From contig CAWGRF010000030.1 in NCBI GenBank assembly GCA_963824935.1, positions 1 to 64,000 of the forward strand: DNA of 64,000 nucleotides, given 5' to 3'. The notes under the pieces were generated by a model. That model saw nothing but the letters and a program-made list of their open reading frames with translations, did no database searches and had not been told where the DNA came from. This document shows, one piece after another, positions 1-8,084 of the stretch (position 1 is its first letter; each line of letters starts with the position of its first letter). Source of the stretch: JACCZX01 sp963824935 (GTDB lineage Bacteria > Pseudomonadota > Gammaproteobacteria > Burkholderiales > Burkholderiaceae_F). The position numbers and the translations under genes were made by a program.

Positions 1-1124
1 ATCGTATTCACGCCGGGTGCACCCACGTCAACAGTCGTCGCCCCGTAGTTACTAAATGATGCTAGTGAATAGGATTGATCCCAGCGCCGCCGCGCAAAGC
101 ACATTGTCCTGTGACGAGTTGCAAGGCCACGCGGGAGTTGTGTCGTTATTTACGCCAATCCCGTTCGAGTCGCCGTTGCCTGCCGCAATAACGACGATGA
201 CCTTATTGTTTCTTGCGTTGGCAATTGCGCCTTCCACTGCTGGATCAGGATTCGGCCCTCCTAAACTCATATTTATCACTTTTGCTCCGTTGGAAACGGC
301 GAAGTCGATACTTTGCATCAACGACACAGACGTGTAGCCTCCGATGGAGGATCTGGCGCGAATAGCCATGATCTTGGCTTGCCAGCACACTCCAGTAGTC
401 CCGAGACTGTTATTGCCTACGGCGCCAATAGTGCCGGCGACGTGCGTTCCGTGGCCACTACCGTCATCGGGCGCAGGCATTGGATCATTGTCATTGTCTC
501 CAAAATCGTAGCCATGGTTGGGAAAACCAGCAGCACTTCCATCCCACATGTTCGCAGCCAAATCCTGATGCGTGTAGTTAACTCCTGAATCGATGACCGC
601 AATCACAACGCTTCTGCAATCGGTAATGCGGTCCCAAGCAGCCTCCATATCCATGTCCTCACCGGCACGGCCTGGATTGTTTGTGGGGTACGAAGGTGAA
701 CCGATTGTTTGCCGTTATTCTTCAGGCCCCACATTTGCGCGTAGTTGGCATCGTTGGGTATAGCTAAGTCTTTGTAGATGTAATTTGGCTGAACCAGCTC
801 GACATTGGAATCGGCTGCGTAGCGGGCGATGGCCTGTGATACATCGACTCCCTGTGGCAGTTTTATCTGGACGTGCCCCTGCTTTGACAACTCGCGCATC
901 TGGTGTCCACCATATGCCGCTATCGACTGTGCCTTGAACTGCTCTGAAATTTGGGGCTTGAATTTCACAAGAATCTCGTCGGCCACGAACGTCTGTTGCT
1001 GGGGCAGACTTTGCATGCGGCGCACCGGGGGCTGCCTAGTAACCGCCGTTGCAACTGCGCCAAAGAAAAGACCAGCTGTCGCCACGATGAGGACTAGCTT
1101 GGTACCTGTGCAATGTTTTGACAT
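1..1124 (-). CDS. S8 family (subtilisin-like) secreted serine peptidase, C-terminus cut by window edge
   Basis: Secreted subtilisin-type serine protease. The start at 1124 (MSKHCTG...) has AGGAG just upstream and opens a signal-peptide-like hydrophobic segment. Next comes an inhibitor I9-like propeptide (FVADEILVKFKPQ). The catalytic Asp lies in VIAVIDSGV and the catalytic His in GHGTHVAGT, with the oxyanion-hole region at VVIAAGNG. The Ser motif (GTSMA) would lie beyond base 1 and is not visible. The frame breaks twice. One break is near 705, where NNGKQ should run into TIGSPSYPTNNPG and then MDMEAAW. The other is near 75, after which DQSYSLASFSNYGAT and VDVGAPGVNT read on in another frame. 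Both segments are clear S8 sequence, so an indel-broken intact gene is likelier than a pseudogene. It sits 10 bases after an FN3 lipoprotein. Confidence 0.85.
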
Positions 1125-1134
1125 CGCTGCTCCT

Positions 1135-1523
1135 CTAGGGAACGGTGATTGACATTTGTGTTGAGGGCACACTGCCGCGCTGTTCAGGCCCGAGTACGCC
1201 ACAACTTTGAAGTAGTGCGTGCCCGATGGCAGCGTTAAACGCGTGCTCGTTGGAGCACTACCTGACACAAATGGCACGTCGACCACGTTAGGCGCCGGCA
1301 CGCTGAAACCCGAAGTGGATGCGTAATAAACCTTGTAGCCGCCCCCAGCACTGTTCACTGCAGCCTCACGATTCGCCGTCCACGAAACCTGAACATTTGG
1401 CGGTGGTGGAGGCGGAGGACCGGCTGCTGCAGGTGGTGCTGCACTGTCGCTTCCGCCACCTCCGCATGCTGCTAGTAAGAGTGAGCACAACAGCAGCATT
1501 ACGCTCAGTTTGTTCTTCAACAT
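1135..1523 (-). CDS. Small FN3-like domain lipoprotein upstream of S8 peptidase
   Basis: Lipoprotein of about 129 residues. The signal peptide ends in a lipobox (LLLAACGGGG), then a Ser/Ala/Pro linker with seven consecutive prolines, then one fibronectin type III-like domain (NVQVSWTANRE, GGYKVYYAS, HYFKVVAYSGLNS). In the uncorrected frame it reads straight into the downstream protease. A one-base shift near 1165 restores GSVPSTQMSITVP followed by TAG at 1135-1137, a sensible end 10 bases before the protease start. It probably shares an operon with the protease and may hold a partner at the cell surface. The function is inference. Confidence 0.7.
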
Positions 1524-2127
1524 ATGTCCCTTATTTGACTGGTTTGAGGGAATCGCATCGCCGCGCGCACAGCCTCACAACTAACATTGGTCACGCGAAA
1601 CTGCGGACGGAAGGTAATGAAGGTCTGGATCAACTCATCGATGGAGTTGTCGTGAAAAGGCCAACCAAACCATCTACCCTGCTCGCTTAATACTCATCGA
1701 CGGTAGTCGTATCGCCTGCTCGAGCTAGTACCCACGCCCGAACGTGACGCGTTGTCAGTGTTGACGTTACCTATGCCTAACGGCAGACTGTGTTCAACAC
1801 GGTGAGCGACTCTACCTAGTCGCGCTACAAAGAAGAACGCGGGGGATAAGCTGAAGTAGTGAACGAACTTGGCCCGGTCTCCGCTCGTCGCCGGCCGGAG
1901 ATGTCCCAACGGAGATGGGACGATTGATCAATGTTAGGCCGTAACTTTGATTACGCGAGGGCCTAACTCTGACGATGCGTAGCTGGCCGGGTTGTGGAGG
2001 TTGCGCTGGAACGAGGTGACGTCGACGCCTGGCTCACGGGATCAGTGGAGCGGGCGAGAAGTCTTACCCGCTTGACTCCGGTGAGTTTTCCGCCAACCCT
2101 CTGCGCGCTTCCAGATCGCCGCAGGGC
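1524..2127. other. Intergenic stretch with GCCTAAC/GTTAGGC repeats
   Basis: About 600 bases without a convincing gene. It contains GCCTAAC at 1775-1781 and a perfect 8-bp inverted repeat, GTTAGGCC (1933-1940) and GGCCTAAC (1960-1967), with an inner GTAA/TTAC pairing. The longer reading frames here have no recognisable protein features. The lower half may hold the 3' region of the DUF799 gene if its frame is repaired differently. Confidence 0.4.
1933..1967. repeat. Inverted repeat hairpin GTTAGGCC...GGCCTAAC
   Basis: Perfect 8-bp arms separated by 19 bases, with an extra four-base inner pairing. No U-run follows on either strand, so it is not a typical terminator. The arms match the degenerate integron core consensus (GTTRRRY / RYYYAAC), as does GCCTAAC at 1775, but no attC-like fold or integrase was found. 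Confidence 0.5.
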
Positions 2128-2760
2128 TTACTCACCACTTTCGGGTCTGGGCCCGGCGGCCAGGCCGTGTCGTCGGTCTGGAAGACCATCGTATTCACCT
2201 TGCGGGCCAGTGGCGTCGTCGTCGGGCGCGGCCTTGGTGACGGCCGCCGACACTGCGGCGACAACAAGGTCGGCCAGTGGACTGCCTGTGCTCGAGGTTT
2301 GCGGCGTGTATTGCAGTTGCTTGCCCGCGCGCCACAGTTCTTCGCCGTTGCGCGACACAAGTCGATAGTCGAGCTGCACCGTAACCGTCGTCGAAAGCAC
2401 CGCGTACTGGGCGTCCCAGCGGCTGATCGCGACGTACAGGATGGCATCGGCCCCGAAGTAGCTGGCGAGTTTCCTTGGGTCGGCCTGCCGAATACGCTCG
2501 GGCTCATACATCCCCTCCTGTTCCAGCACGACCTTGACCGTGTTCACCGGGAAGACGTGGCTCAGCCCTTTTCCGCCAGAGGAATCGTCAGCGTACTCAG
2601 CATGTAATTGCCCGCCTCGACATACAGCGAGTTGTTCTCGACCGGTACGATCGAAAATGAGCGGGGCGCACCCCGACAACGCCGATTGGTCCTGTGGGAC
2701 CTTCTGCGACGCGCATCCGGCGAGCCAGAGCAGGCTTAGAACGACAAGGGTTCGCTTCAT
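2128..2760 (-). CDS. DUF799 (GNA1162-like) outer-membrane lipoprotein, frame-broken
   Basis: Lipoprotein with lipobox LLWLAGCAS and a DUF799-like core (VFPVNTVKVVLEQEG, FGADAILYVAISRWD, TTVTVQLDYRLV). Family members pair with CsgG-like and DUF4810 lipoproteins. The start at 2760 overlaps the DUF4810 stop (ATGA), indicating translational coupling. The main frame is wrong between about 2695 and 2575. There the third frame gives SFSIVPVENNSLYVE and MLSTLTIPLAEKG, which fits the family better, so two compensating indels are likely. A further break near 2215 probably alters the C-terminus (LARKVNTMVFQTDDTAWPPGP in the neighbouring frame), so the true stop is uncertain. Confidence 0.75.
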   Translation of the reverse strand: MKRTLVVLSLLWLAGCASQKVPQDQSALSGCAPLIFDRTGREQLAVCRGGQLHAEYADDSSGGKGLSHVFPVNTVKVVLEQEGMYEPERIRQADPRKLASYFGADAILYVAISRWDAQYAVLSTTVTVQLDYRLVSRNGEELWRAGKQLQYTPQTSSTGSPLADLVVAAVSAAVTKAAPDDDATGPQGEYDGLPDRRHGLAAGPRPESGE

Positions 2761-3123
2761 TTTGACTTTCCTCGTTCAGGTCGCTCAAGAGTGGCCACCA
2801 AGGCCTTCATGAGCGGCGCACTTTCCGGCCATGCAGCCGCTTCTTTCTTGTAGTACGTGATCGCAGTCTTGCCGTCACCGCCCTCCAGGTCGAGGGTGCC
2901 GAATCTCGGCGTGGATCCCGGGTGGAGGCAACTGGCCCGACTGCTCGAGCGCGCGCGCCTGCGTTTCAAGCTTCAGCAGAAACGCCTGCGCCGTCGTCGG
3001 GATCCTTGTAGTCGCATAGAGCTCTCGGTCGTAGTTTTGCCATTCGTAGCGCGACCCCGTGCTAGCGCAACCGTTAAGTGCAAGCAGCGCTACGCCAACG
3101 ACCAGCAACAAATTGAATCGCAT
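2757..3123 (-). CDS. DUF4810 lipoprotein, frame-broken
   Basis: Small lipoprotein of about 121 residues. The signal peptide ends at lipobox LLALNGCAS. It continues RYEWQNYDREL and, after a frame break near 2910, IGTLDLEGGDGKTAITYYKKEAAAWPESAPLM. This is the DUF4810 pattern (a short TPR-like lipoprotein). It starts 1 base after the stop of the PEGA-like gene and overlaps the DUF799 start by 4 bases. The operon CsgG/DUF4810/DUF799 is a recurrent arrangement in proteobacteria. The exact role is unknown; an outer-membrane secretion or envelope-integrity assembly is the usual guess. Confidence 0.75.
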
Positions 3124-3124
3124 A

Positions 3125-3445
3125 TCAGTTCACCAAGAGCGTCTTGCTAACACCGTCCGAGACGTACACGCGTCGTTGAAGACAGCTCGGCCGTTCGTCG
3201 TCAACGCGCACCAGATGATTTCCAGGCAAGACTCGCATCGTGGCTTGTAGATACGAGGCAACGCTCCCCATATCGAGGTTGTCGACAAACACGCGCAGCC
3301 GCGAAGCGTCGAGCGAGCTGTTCACGACACGAAACGAAAGCTGCGGGCGCATGTCGACGACCCCGTGCTTCTCGGTCGGCATCTGAACGCACCCGGTGAC
3401 GCTCCCAATCAGCAGCGACATGGCAATGATCACGGTGGGCTTCAT
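3125..3445 (-). CDS. Small PEGA-like lipoprotein in CsgG operon
   Basis: 106-residue lipoprotein with lipobox LIGSVTGCVQ. The mature part resembles a PEGA-like beta domain: RLRVFVDNLDMGSVASYL, then RVLPGNHLVRV, then QRRVYVSDGVSKTLLVN. The start at 3445 is preceded by AAGGA and lies 2 bases after the repaired stop of the CsgG-like gene. Without repair it appears as a C-terminal extension of CsgG; a lipoprotein signal inside a protein makes that reading untenable. The function is unknown beyond its operon context. Confidence 0.65.
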   Translation of the reverse strand: MKPTVIIAMSLLIGSVTGCVQMPTEKHGVVDMRPQLSFRVVNSSLDASRLRVFVDNLDMGSVASYLQATMRVLPGNHLVRVDDERPSCLQRRVYVSDGVSKTLLVN

Positions 3446-3447
3446 GG

Positions 3448-4417
3448 CTATTCCTTGGCTCTCGCCGACGAGGGACTTCGCCGTTTGTCCACTCAATGAA
3501 CCGGCAACGACGGTGACGATCGAGCCCTCGTTCGTATCGTTGTCGCCAAACGTTGATTCGACCCGAACTTCGGCGACGGTCTTGCCGGGCAAGGTAACGT
3601 CGAAGCCGGTCTGGGGAGACTTCACTTTCTGGCCCGCTGTCTGAACCAGAAAGATCATCCCTGGCGCAAGCCCCTGGGCCTTTCCACCGCTAATGAATGC
3701 ACGGTCCGACTCGACGCTCAGGAAGTGTGTTGTCCACGGTCGTGCCATGAGCTCCGTGGTCAGCCTGTTCACGACTTCCGACACAGCTTGGCGCAGCGCG
3801 GCGTCACCGAGCGTTCCATCGTAAGACGCCTGCGAACCGAAGCCTGCGACGGAAGCGGTCTCTGTCGATGCTTCGCCCGAGCCGCTTGTCGAAAAGAAGA
3901 CACGGGCCGAACCGGTATCCACGAGGCGAACGTCAACTTTTGCGAACGCAACCTGCTTCTTGCTTTGAGACAGAAAGCCCGTCTCACCAACGACCTTCCT
4001 GCCGAACTCCGTCAGCGAGCCAACGACGAGCGCGTCGGCTCCGACCAGACTCAACTGTTGACCCGCAAGGGAGGCCTCTTCCTTCACTCGCCCGATATCC
4101 GGACGCTCGAGAACGATGAAGTTGCCTGATTCAACGAGCGCCTTGGCCATCATGTCGCTCACTTGTTTGCCAAGAGGATCGCCGGCGCTGTCCCGTAACA
4201 GCACTGCCTGGCCGTAGCGCGTCTCGTTCGAAACTCGCCCGATAGCCACCTTCCGCTTAAGAACAGGACGGGCAGGCGCGGTCTGGGCAACTGCGCGCTG
4301 AGCTGCCCGTTGCGCTTCAACGGACTGGGGCCCCTCGACTTTTGCAATCGGCGGTGTTTGGGTAGCGCACGCGGACAGCAGCACGGCAGCAAGCGTCGCT
4401 AAGGCGCGTTTCCACAT
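3448..4417 (-). CDS. CsgG/HfaB-family outer-membrane lipoprotein
   Basis: CsgG-like lipoprotein of about 322 residues. The start at 4417 (MWKRALATL) is favoured by AAGGA upstream; the signal ends at lipobox AVLLSACATQ. Core features are KRKVAIGRVSNETRYG, LVESGNFIVLERPDI and DALVVGSLTEFG. CsgG itself forms a nonameric outer-membrane secretion pore, but proteins in this operon type are not linked to curli; no csgA, B, E or F is present. A one-base break near 3470 removes the true stop. Shifted, the end reads SSARAKE followed by TAG at 3448-3450. It is the first gene of a four-lipoprotein operon. Confidence 0.8.
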
Positions 4418-4574
4418 TTGTCGTCCTTCCGTCAATCCGCTAACCGAGCACCACTTGTCCTCGCGGGCGGGTCGGCACGGACTCTAACTAGGTCAATCAG
4501 GTCGACGGCTTCAATTAAGAGTGCCTTTGCAATGCTTTTCCTTCGTACGTCGCACGATTTAGCAGGTTCGCTGT

Positions 4575-5120
4575 TTATTGGGCGTTTGGCTCTTCCGTGA
4601 GCGGTAAGCACGGATCGATCGATGCCCAGGAGACCCTGGCGAACTTGCCGCTGCCCTTGTTGAGCTGCCTCCTCTCAAGCATTCGTGACTCGAACTCGAA
4701 GTCGGAAGATATGCGCACAACGATTACCTTGTTGAAATTGCCGCTGCGCTTTAGCTGAATCTTGTGCTTCTTCTTCTGTGGGCTGATCGTCTTGACCTCT
4801 ACATGGTCATTTCCGATTCGGCCATCTGCCCCCGGTGCGCACGCCTTGTTTCTCTTTAGGCCGTAACGAAGCTCGGCGTAGATCTCCCCAAGCTCACCAA
4901 AGATTGGAAGAAAGCGGCCCGTGACTTCTTTGTATCTGATGGCTGTGTCCACTAACTCTGCGAATACCTCTATCAGCTCGACATTGGCGCCGGGAAATTC
5001 GTTCTGCCGCTCTTGCCGAGGTAGCTGACCGTTGATCCAATCCCAGCTGATGAACTCACCGTCGTCCCAGATGCCATCCGAGATGTCTGAGTAACTGCAT
5101 CCAGTCATCTCGCACTTCAT
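4575..5120 (-). CDS. Putative PD-(D/E)XK nuclease-fold protein (hypothetical)
   Basis: 181 residues. The start at 5120 (MKCEMTG) has AGAAGG upstream; the longer frame up to 5315 would overlap the next gene and is rejected. The middle reads GELGEIYAELRYGLKR, then ADGRIGNDHVEVKT. That order (helix with Glu, then Asp, then E-x-K on a beta strand) matches the PD-(D/E)XK restriction-endonuclease-like core. KHKIQLKRSGNF and VIVVRISSDFEFES follow. The short N-terminus contains CEMTGCSYSD, with two cysteines. No methyltransferase or other restriction partner is adjacent. The family assignment is inference from motif order only. Confidence 0.55.
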   Translation of the reverse strand: MKCEMTGCSYSDISDGIWDDGEFISWDWINGQLPRQERQNEFPGANVELIEVFAELVDTAIRYKEVTGRFLPIFGELGEIYAELRYGLKRNKACAPGADGRIGNDHVEVKTISPQKKKHKIQLKRSGNFNKVIVVRISSDFEFESRMLERRQLNKGSGKFARVSWASIDPCLPLTEEPNAQ

Positions 5121-5187
5121 CACTGCCTTCTCCCTGATCTCCAGCGTTCGACATGAGGCGTTGCCCACAAGCGCAGCTGAATCAAGC

Positions 5188-5604
5188 TCATACAGTGGTG
5201 CGACCGCGTCGCACGACGTGCTTGAGATTGGCTGCGAGCTCCGCCAAGCTACCTTGATACAGCCAGATGACCCCGCACATCCCGTACAGCGAAAGGGACG
5301 CGGGCCAGTTTGCATCGCGCATCAGCTCGAGCGCCACAGGATCTACCGCGCGCCAGTAGAGCCAGTAACAGCCATCGACAGTGAACCAGGTAAAGAACAC
5401 CATCGCAGGCCATAGATTCCAGCGCCGCTCCAACATGACTCTCATCGACCAGGGTGCCGTCAGATAGGCGAGAAATCCCATGATGAGAGAGATGGGAACG
5501 TCCCAGTCCGGTGCCTTGTAGTAAAAGGCGCCCGCGATCAGTAGCGCCAAGCCCGCTGCGAGGCTAATTAACTTCCACGGTCTCAGATACTCACGCATGT
5601 GCAA
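5188..5604 (-). CDS. Hypothetical four-helix inner-membrane protein
   Basis: 138 residues, unrecognised. Hydrophobic stretches suggest four membrane segments: SLAAGLALLIAGAFYY, ISLIMGFLAYLTAP, WPAMVFFTWFTVDGCYWLYW and SLYGMCGVIWLYQGSL. The C-terminus is basic (HVVRRGRTTV). The stop lies 67 bases before the start of the nuclease-like gene on the same strand, so they could be co-transcribed. Confidence 0.6.
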   Translation of the reverse strand: MHMREYLRPWKLISLAAGLALLIAGAFYYKAPDWDVPISLIMGFLAYLTAPWSMRVMLERRWNLWPAMVFFTWFTVDGCYWLYWRAVDPVALELMRDANWPASLSLYGMCGVIWLYQGSLAELAANLKHVVRRGRTTV

Positions 5605-5632
5605 TCCAATTGATACCTAAACGCGAGCCCGC

Positions 5633-6010
5633 CTAGAACTTCGGGTTGCCCTTAACTTCGCAGCGATACTCGGAAACGTTGTTGTGATTGCGGCCGGTCT
5701 GAATCCACTCGGCGAACCCTGTGTAGCGGTTGATCGTGATGGTGTTCTGCATCAGCACTTCGCCTGCCTTATTGGTGTAGTTGAAGGCGAAGAACACTTC
5801 AATGTCGCTAACCCGCAACTTGAACCCGCTGTTGGTGGTCACGTAGTCACCGGCGACCCACGCATCCCGGGTCGCGTCATCAACGCGGATATGTATCGGT
5901 GCGATGAGCTTGCGCTCCGACTTGTCGGTATCCGTACAGATGAGGTCGATCACTTTCGCCTCCGCCGACGCAATGGTGCACAGCGCCAGAACAAGTGCTG
6001 CCTGCTTCAT
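5633..6010 (-). CDS. Hypothetical secreted protein
   Basis: 125 residues beginning with a cleavable signal peptide (MKQAALVLALCTIASAEA). The mature part has a single Cys pair (LICTDTD and EYRCEVKG) that could form a disulfide, and alternating beta-type sequence (FKLRVSDIEVFFAFNYTNKAGE, shown in part). No family was recognised. It ends 28 bases before the membrane-protein start on the same strand. Confidence 0.55.
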   Translation of the reverse strand: MKQAALVLALCTIASAEAKVIDLICTDTDKSERKLIAPIHIRVDDATRDAWVAGDYVTTNSGFKLRVSDIEVFFAFNYTNKAGEVLMQNTITINRYTGFAEWIQTGRNHNNVSEYRCEVKGNPKF

Positions 6011-6254
6011 GGTCCATTCCCATCACGTGATTCAAAAGTGCGGTGAAGCATCCCCTTTTTCGCTCGATGCGAAAGCGCTGAAAAGCAACCCCGAAAGGCC
6101 GCTCGAAGCTACAATTCTCCTGTCGGTGATCCGGTCCCATTCGGCGACACAACCGACGCAGCTTCTCTAGCAACACGCTCCGATTCGATGGGCCCGGCAC
6201 AACGGCCGGCAGTGCGCGGGCGCTTGGCTGATGCCGGCCAAGGGAGAGATGCAA

Positions 6255-6551
6255 ATGAACTACAGCGAGTTCATGCAGAGCACGATCGAGTGTGAGCGTT
6301 GCAAGTGGATCGGACGCGGCGCCACGATGGTGAGCGGCGAGTCGTTCGGTGATGGTGTCGACAAGGAGTGCCCCGTGTGCGGTGAGCGATGGGGCTATGT
6401 CGGGTATCACATGTCCCACGAATTTGAGGGCGACGCTGATCCGTTTGAGCGATTGGCGATCCGCTTGTTAATAGGCGGAAGGCCTACCGAAGGCGATCAG
6501 GGGAATAGGATGCCGAGGCAGCCGGCGACGACCATCTTCAGGTTGTCATAA
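6255..6551 (+). CDS. Small zinc-ribbon-like protein
   Basis: About 98 residues. The start at 6255 (MNYSEFMQ) sits 8 bases after AGGGAG; an ATG at 6249 is too close to it. Two CxxC knuckles, CERC and CPVC, are separated by about 28 residues, consistent with a zinc ribbon (TIECERCKWIGRG, then DKECPVCGERWGYVGYHMSH). It is the only plus-strand gene in this block, and its last 55 bases overlap the 3' end of the opposing gene. The C-terminal tail after GGRPTEG may therefore be a frame artefact. Confidence 0.5.
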   Translation: MNYSEFMQSTIECERCKWIGRGATMVSGESFGDGVDKECPVCGERWGYVGYHMSHEFEGDADPFERLAIRLLIGGRPTEGDQGNRMPRQPATTIFRLS

Positions 6552-7341
6552 GCGGGCTTCATATCCGCCACGGCGCCGATGGCAGTGGAAATAGCGCCGA
6601 GCTGCCCGCCAAGTTTGATCGCGTTCGGGCGCTCCTTTGACAACTCTGTTCTGGCGTCAGAGATTATTTCGATTACATCGCCCTTTGCTTGCGGCGAAAA
6701 CGATTCGATTCGGGCGAGCGACTCTTCCACTCGCGCGAGACCATCGAGTAGCCTCGTTTTGGAATCAGTATCAATGTTCTGTGATACCTGCGCCATCGAG
6801 CGAGCGCCGGTCTGAATCGCGCCTACCGTCGCGTGCGGGTGGACGTGCACCGTCATGCTCGCACTTTTGTCGGACGACTCCTGACTGCTCTTCAGCGACA
6901 GAACGTACAGCTCGATGTCACTCTTTGCTCGTGCGACGGCGGCATTCCTCGCCGCATCAAGCCTCGCTCCTAGCTCGTTGACCATGCTTCGGTTGGCGGC
7001 GAACTCTGATGCCTGGTTGACCTTTGCATGAAGGTCCGCTAGTTGTTCGGGAAAAATTCAAGAACCAGAGATTGGAGGTCTTGTGCCAACCCATCGTAAT
7101 AAGCGACGCGGCTTGTCGCGACGACATGGTGCAAGGTCTGCCAGGCGGAATGAGCGCGTTCTGTGACTGCGTCTGAGCAGATTTCAACAACCCGAACAAT
7201 GAACGCGCCCGACCGCAACATCCCCCGAGCCGAAAAATCAACCCTTGCTCTGTGTATGTCAGATTCAATCCGACCGTGCTGCTGCCCAATGTCAAGCCGA
7301 ATTCGATCCCGCGCCAACCTCGCCACGCTTTCATCCAACAT
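6497..7341 (-). CDS. Orphan protein with C-terminal 'HxHxxAxxGAIQTG' domain, frame-broken
   Basis: About 281 residues after joining two frames. The start at 7341 (MLDESVARL) has AGGAGAG upstream. A one-base break near 7053 interrupts FFPEQLADLHAKVNQASEF, after which MVNELGARLDAARNAAVARAK continues. The N-terminal half is alpha-helical. The C-terminal half carries MTVHVHPHATVGAIQTGA, then an acidic helix (LARVEESLARIESF), DARTELSKERPNAIKLGG and a hydrophobic end. I recall similar C-terminal regions in scattered hypothetical proteins, but cannot name a family. No function is assigned. Confidence 0.6.
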
Positions 7342-7650
7342 TCGTCTCTCCTAATGGCGTGCCAAACGCAAGTTGTCAAGCCGCGTTCAGCGGAAAATAC
7401 TAACGAATGTTCGCGAACGGATCATGCTCGGGCCGTGCGTGCTCCCGATCGAGTCGATCAAATGGGCTGTAGTTCAGCGCTGCGGCGCGTTGCCTGTCGT
7501 TGATTCCTGCATGAACGTTTCCTCGCGCGAATCGCGCCAGGTCAGCACCGGCACTGCAACGGCGAACGTGAGCTCAACCGCGTCACCTATATCGGGTGAC
7601 GCCAAGCCGCGGTCCTTCATTGCTGTGTGGCTTCGGCGCGATTTGATAAG
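7342..7650. other. Intergenic region downstream of ssrA
   Basis: About 300 bases between the orphan gene and the ssrA terminator. No convincing gene: one 48-codon minus-strand frame (7474-7620) lacks any recognisable feature. No integrase fragment or obvious duplicate of the ssrA 3' end was seen. The site is a classic position for island integration, which is why it is noted. Confidence 0.4.
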
Positions 7651-7680
7651 GCAAATAAAAAGGCCGCGTTTCGGCGGCCA
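7651..7680 (-). terminator. Rho-independent terminator of ssrA
   Basis: On the minus strand: GGCCGC stem, short loop, GCGGCC, then TTTTTATTT. It lies just 10 bases past the CCA end of the tmRNA. Confidence 0.85.
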
Positions 7681-7689
7681 GGGTGTTCA

Positions 7690-8052
7690 TGGTGGAGGCG
7701 GCGGGAATCGAACCCGCGTCCGCGAATGATTCAGATCCAGTTCTACATGCGTAGCCGTTCTATTTAGTTCTCACCGCGCGCTTGGCCGATCGGCAGGCCG
7801 ACGCGCAGCCAGTCACTGGATCTCGATGCCGCCGTCGTGACTCCAACGGCATCCAGCCTCTGTAAATGGCGCTGCTGTTAGTTGCCTAACCTAGCCCAGT
7901 GGCCAGCTAGTGCAGCGTCTAACCGGTATTAAGCGGCTAGAGCAAACGCGTCTTCGTTGGCGTTTGTAGTGTTCCAGATGGATTTACGAGGTGACTGGTC
8001 CTCGGCATGCCCTGAGATCCTGCACGACCCGCGTCGAAGCCAGGTCGCCCCC
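7690..8052 (-). ncRNA. ssrA: tmRNA (transfer-messenger RNA)
   Basis: tmRNA rescues stalled ribosomes by trans-translation with SmpB. The 5' end is GGGGGCGACCTGG at 8052. The 3' end is a T-arm with GGTTCGATTCCC-type sequence and encoded CCA at 7690-7692. The tag frame lies at 7929-7961 (minus) and encodes ANEDAFALAA with a TAA stop, preceded by the usual ACTACAAAC context. The length of about 363 nt is normal. The terminator follows immediately. Confidence 0.96.
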
Positions 8053-8084
8053 AAAGGAAATCGGATTGTACGTCTGCAGATGCG

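Noticed and set aside
1775..1939. Integron attC site
   Set aside because: The end boxes match the degenerate consensus, but the inner sequence does not fold as attC and no integrase is present; kept only as a repeat observation.
7342..7376. TTGACA promoter before the orphan gene at 7341
   Set aside because: The only -10 at 17 bases (CATTAG) overlaps the Shine-Dalgarno, which would make a leaderless transcript.
7474..7620. 48-codon minus-strand reading frame downstream of ssrA
   Set aside because: No ribosome site, no recognisable motif, and ordinary by chance in GC-rich sequence.
7373..7729. Plus-strand 118-codon frame ending in GGGGGNRTRVRE
   Set aside because: The C-terminus is the reverse complement of the tmRNA T-arm; a well-known artefact of RNA genes.
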